NCBI GenBank assembly: GCA_026461505.1
Contig: JAPJMW010000139.1
Span: 1-33,561, forward strand
DNA: 33,561 nucleotides
Source: Beijerinckiaceae bacterium
Lineage (GTDB): Bacteria > Pseudomonadota > Alphaproteobacteria > Rhizobiales > Beijerinckiaceae
Direction: 5' to 3'
The notes under the pieces were generated by a model. The model had not been told where the DNA came from and ran no database searches. It saw nothing but the letters and a program-made list of their open reading frames with translations. How positions within the stretch are numbered: position 1 is the first letter of the stretch; each line of letters starts with the position of its first letter. Shown piece by piece: positions 33,113 through 33,561 of this stretch. Made by a program: the position numbers and the translations under genes.

Positions 33113-33561
33113 TTAAGCGCCGCGCGGACGAAGCATCGCACGCGAAATGATATGACGCTGAATTTCGCTTGTGCCGTCCCAAATGCGTTCGACGCGAGCA
33201 TCGCGCCACCAACGCTCAATTTTGAGCGATGACATCAAACCCATGCCGCCATAAATCTGGATGGCTTTATCGGTGACACGTGCGAGTGTTTCGGAAGCAA
33301 AGAGCTTCGCCATCGCAAAATCGGTGTCGGTCGCGGTGCCTTTATCGAGCTTGTCGGCGGCGGCGAGCGTCAACAAATCGGATGCTTCGATTTCCGTCAG
33401 CATATCGGCCAACTGAAACGATACGCCTTGGAACTTGCCGATTACTTCACCAAATTGCTTGCGTTGCGAGGCCCAATCGAGCGCTGATTCGAGCACGCGG
33501 CGCGAACGGCCAACGCTGGTGGCGGCAACGGTGAGGCGCGTGGCGCCCAACCATTCGCCCA
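33113..33561 (-). CDS. Acyl-CoA dehydrogenase, C-terminal part (cut by the window edge)
   Basis: The visible 149 or so codons form the C-terminal helical domain of an acyl-CoA dehydrogenase. GEWLGATRL at the window edge continues into SVGRSRRVLESALDWA, then SQRKQFG, FQGVSFQLADM, QIYGGMGLM and ERIWDGTSEIQRHIISR, all standard family blocks. The frame runs off the right edge, so the N-terminal and flavin-binding parts lie outside. In this operon it is a candidate gamma-butyrobetainyl-CoA dehydrogenase or CaiA-like crotonobetainyl-CoA reductase. Only 23 nt separate it from the BHMT-like gene. Confidence 0.88.
   Translation of the reverse strand, partial: GEWLGATRLTVAATSVGRSRRVLESALDWASQRKQFGEVIGKFQGVSFQLADMLTEIEASDLLTLAAADKLDKGTATDTDFAMAKLFASETLARVTDKAIQIYGGMGLMSSLKIERWWRDARVERIWDGTSEIQRHIISRAMLRPRGA

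Overview
The window looks like chromosome of an alphaproteobacterium, probably of the Hyphomicrobiales/Rhodospirillales type. Supporting signs are the style of the CoA-linked carnitine/betaine genes, a GcvA-like LysR regulator, palindromic intergenic repeats of the 'GTCATTGCGAG' and 'CCTCATGGTGAG...CTCAGGATGAGG' kinds, and small proteins with an 'NALRHGLS' motif common in that class. No rRNA, tRNA, CRISPR array or recognisable transposase was seen. The taxonomic call is inference.

Region A (1-8.5 kb, visibly AT-rich) is a cell-surface polysaccharide locus. Three genes run on the + strand: a methyltransferase and two glycosyltransferases. They meet tail to tail a five-gene minus-strand operon: O-antigen ligase/polymerase, DxD glycosyltransferase-like protein, UDP-glucuronate decarboxylase, WbpM/CapD-type 4,6-dehydratase and a methyltransferase. 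The two sugar-nucleotide enzymes predict UDP-xylose and a 4-keto-6-deoxy-HexNAc precursor.

Region B (8.9-13.2 kb) is an islet of uncharacterised genes lodged between two groups of polysaccharide genes. It holds a GSU2403/NTP_transf_8-type nucleotidyltransferase on the minus strand. Divergent from it, beyond a palindromic, operator-like intergenic region, are a possible HTH protein and a tight three-gene + strand cassette (Cys-cluster protein, helical protein, 'GPKTERGK...NALRHGLS' protein). This is the best candidate here for an undescribed system.

Region C (13.5-16.9 kb) resumes glycan assembly: a GT8 glycosyltransferase and a DUF6165 protein on +, and a translationally coupled GT4/GT9 pair on -.

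Region D (17-33.6 kb, more GC-rich) is catabolic. It encodes an enolase-superfamily sugar-acid dehydratase with a coupled 3-hydroxyisobutyrate-dehydrogenase-like reductase, a dimethylglycine/sarcosine dehydrogenase-type flavoprotein, a non-pyrrolysine MttB-family methyltransferase divergent from a LysR regulator, and a CocE-type hydrolase. Then come a betainyl-CoA-type thioesterase, L-carnitine dehydrogenase, a DMT transporter, a CaiD-like carnitinyl-CoA dehydratase/crotonobetainyl-CoA hydratase, an ADP-forming acyl-CoA ligase, a homocysteine methyltransferase-like protein with a changed zinc site, and the C-terminal part of an acyl-CoA dehydrogenase. Together they suggest a route gamma-butyrobetaine -> CoA ester -> crotonobetainyl-CoA -> carnitinyl-CoA -> carnitine -> dehydrocarnitine -> glycine betaine -> dimethylglycine and below. 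The pathway assignment is inference from family membership and clustering. The dehydrocarnitine-cleaving enzyme (CdhC/BKACE) and a corrinoid protein are not in the window.
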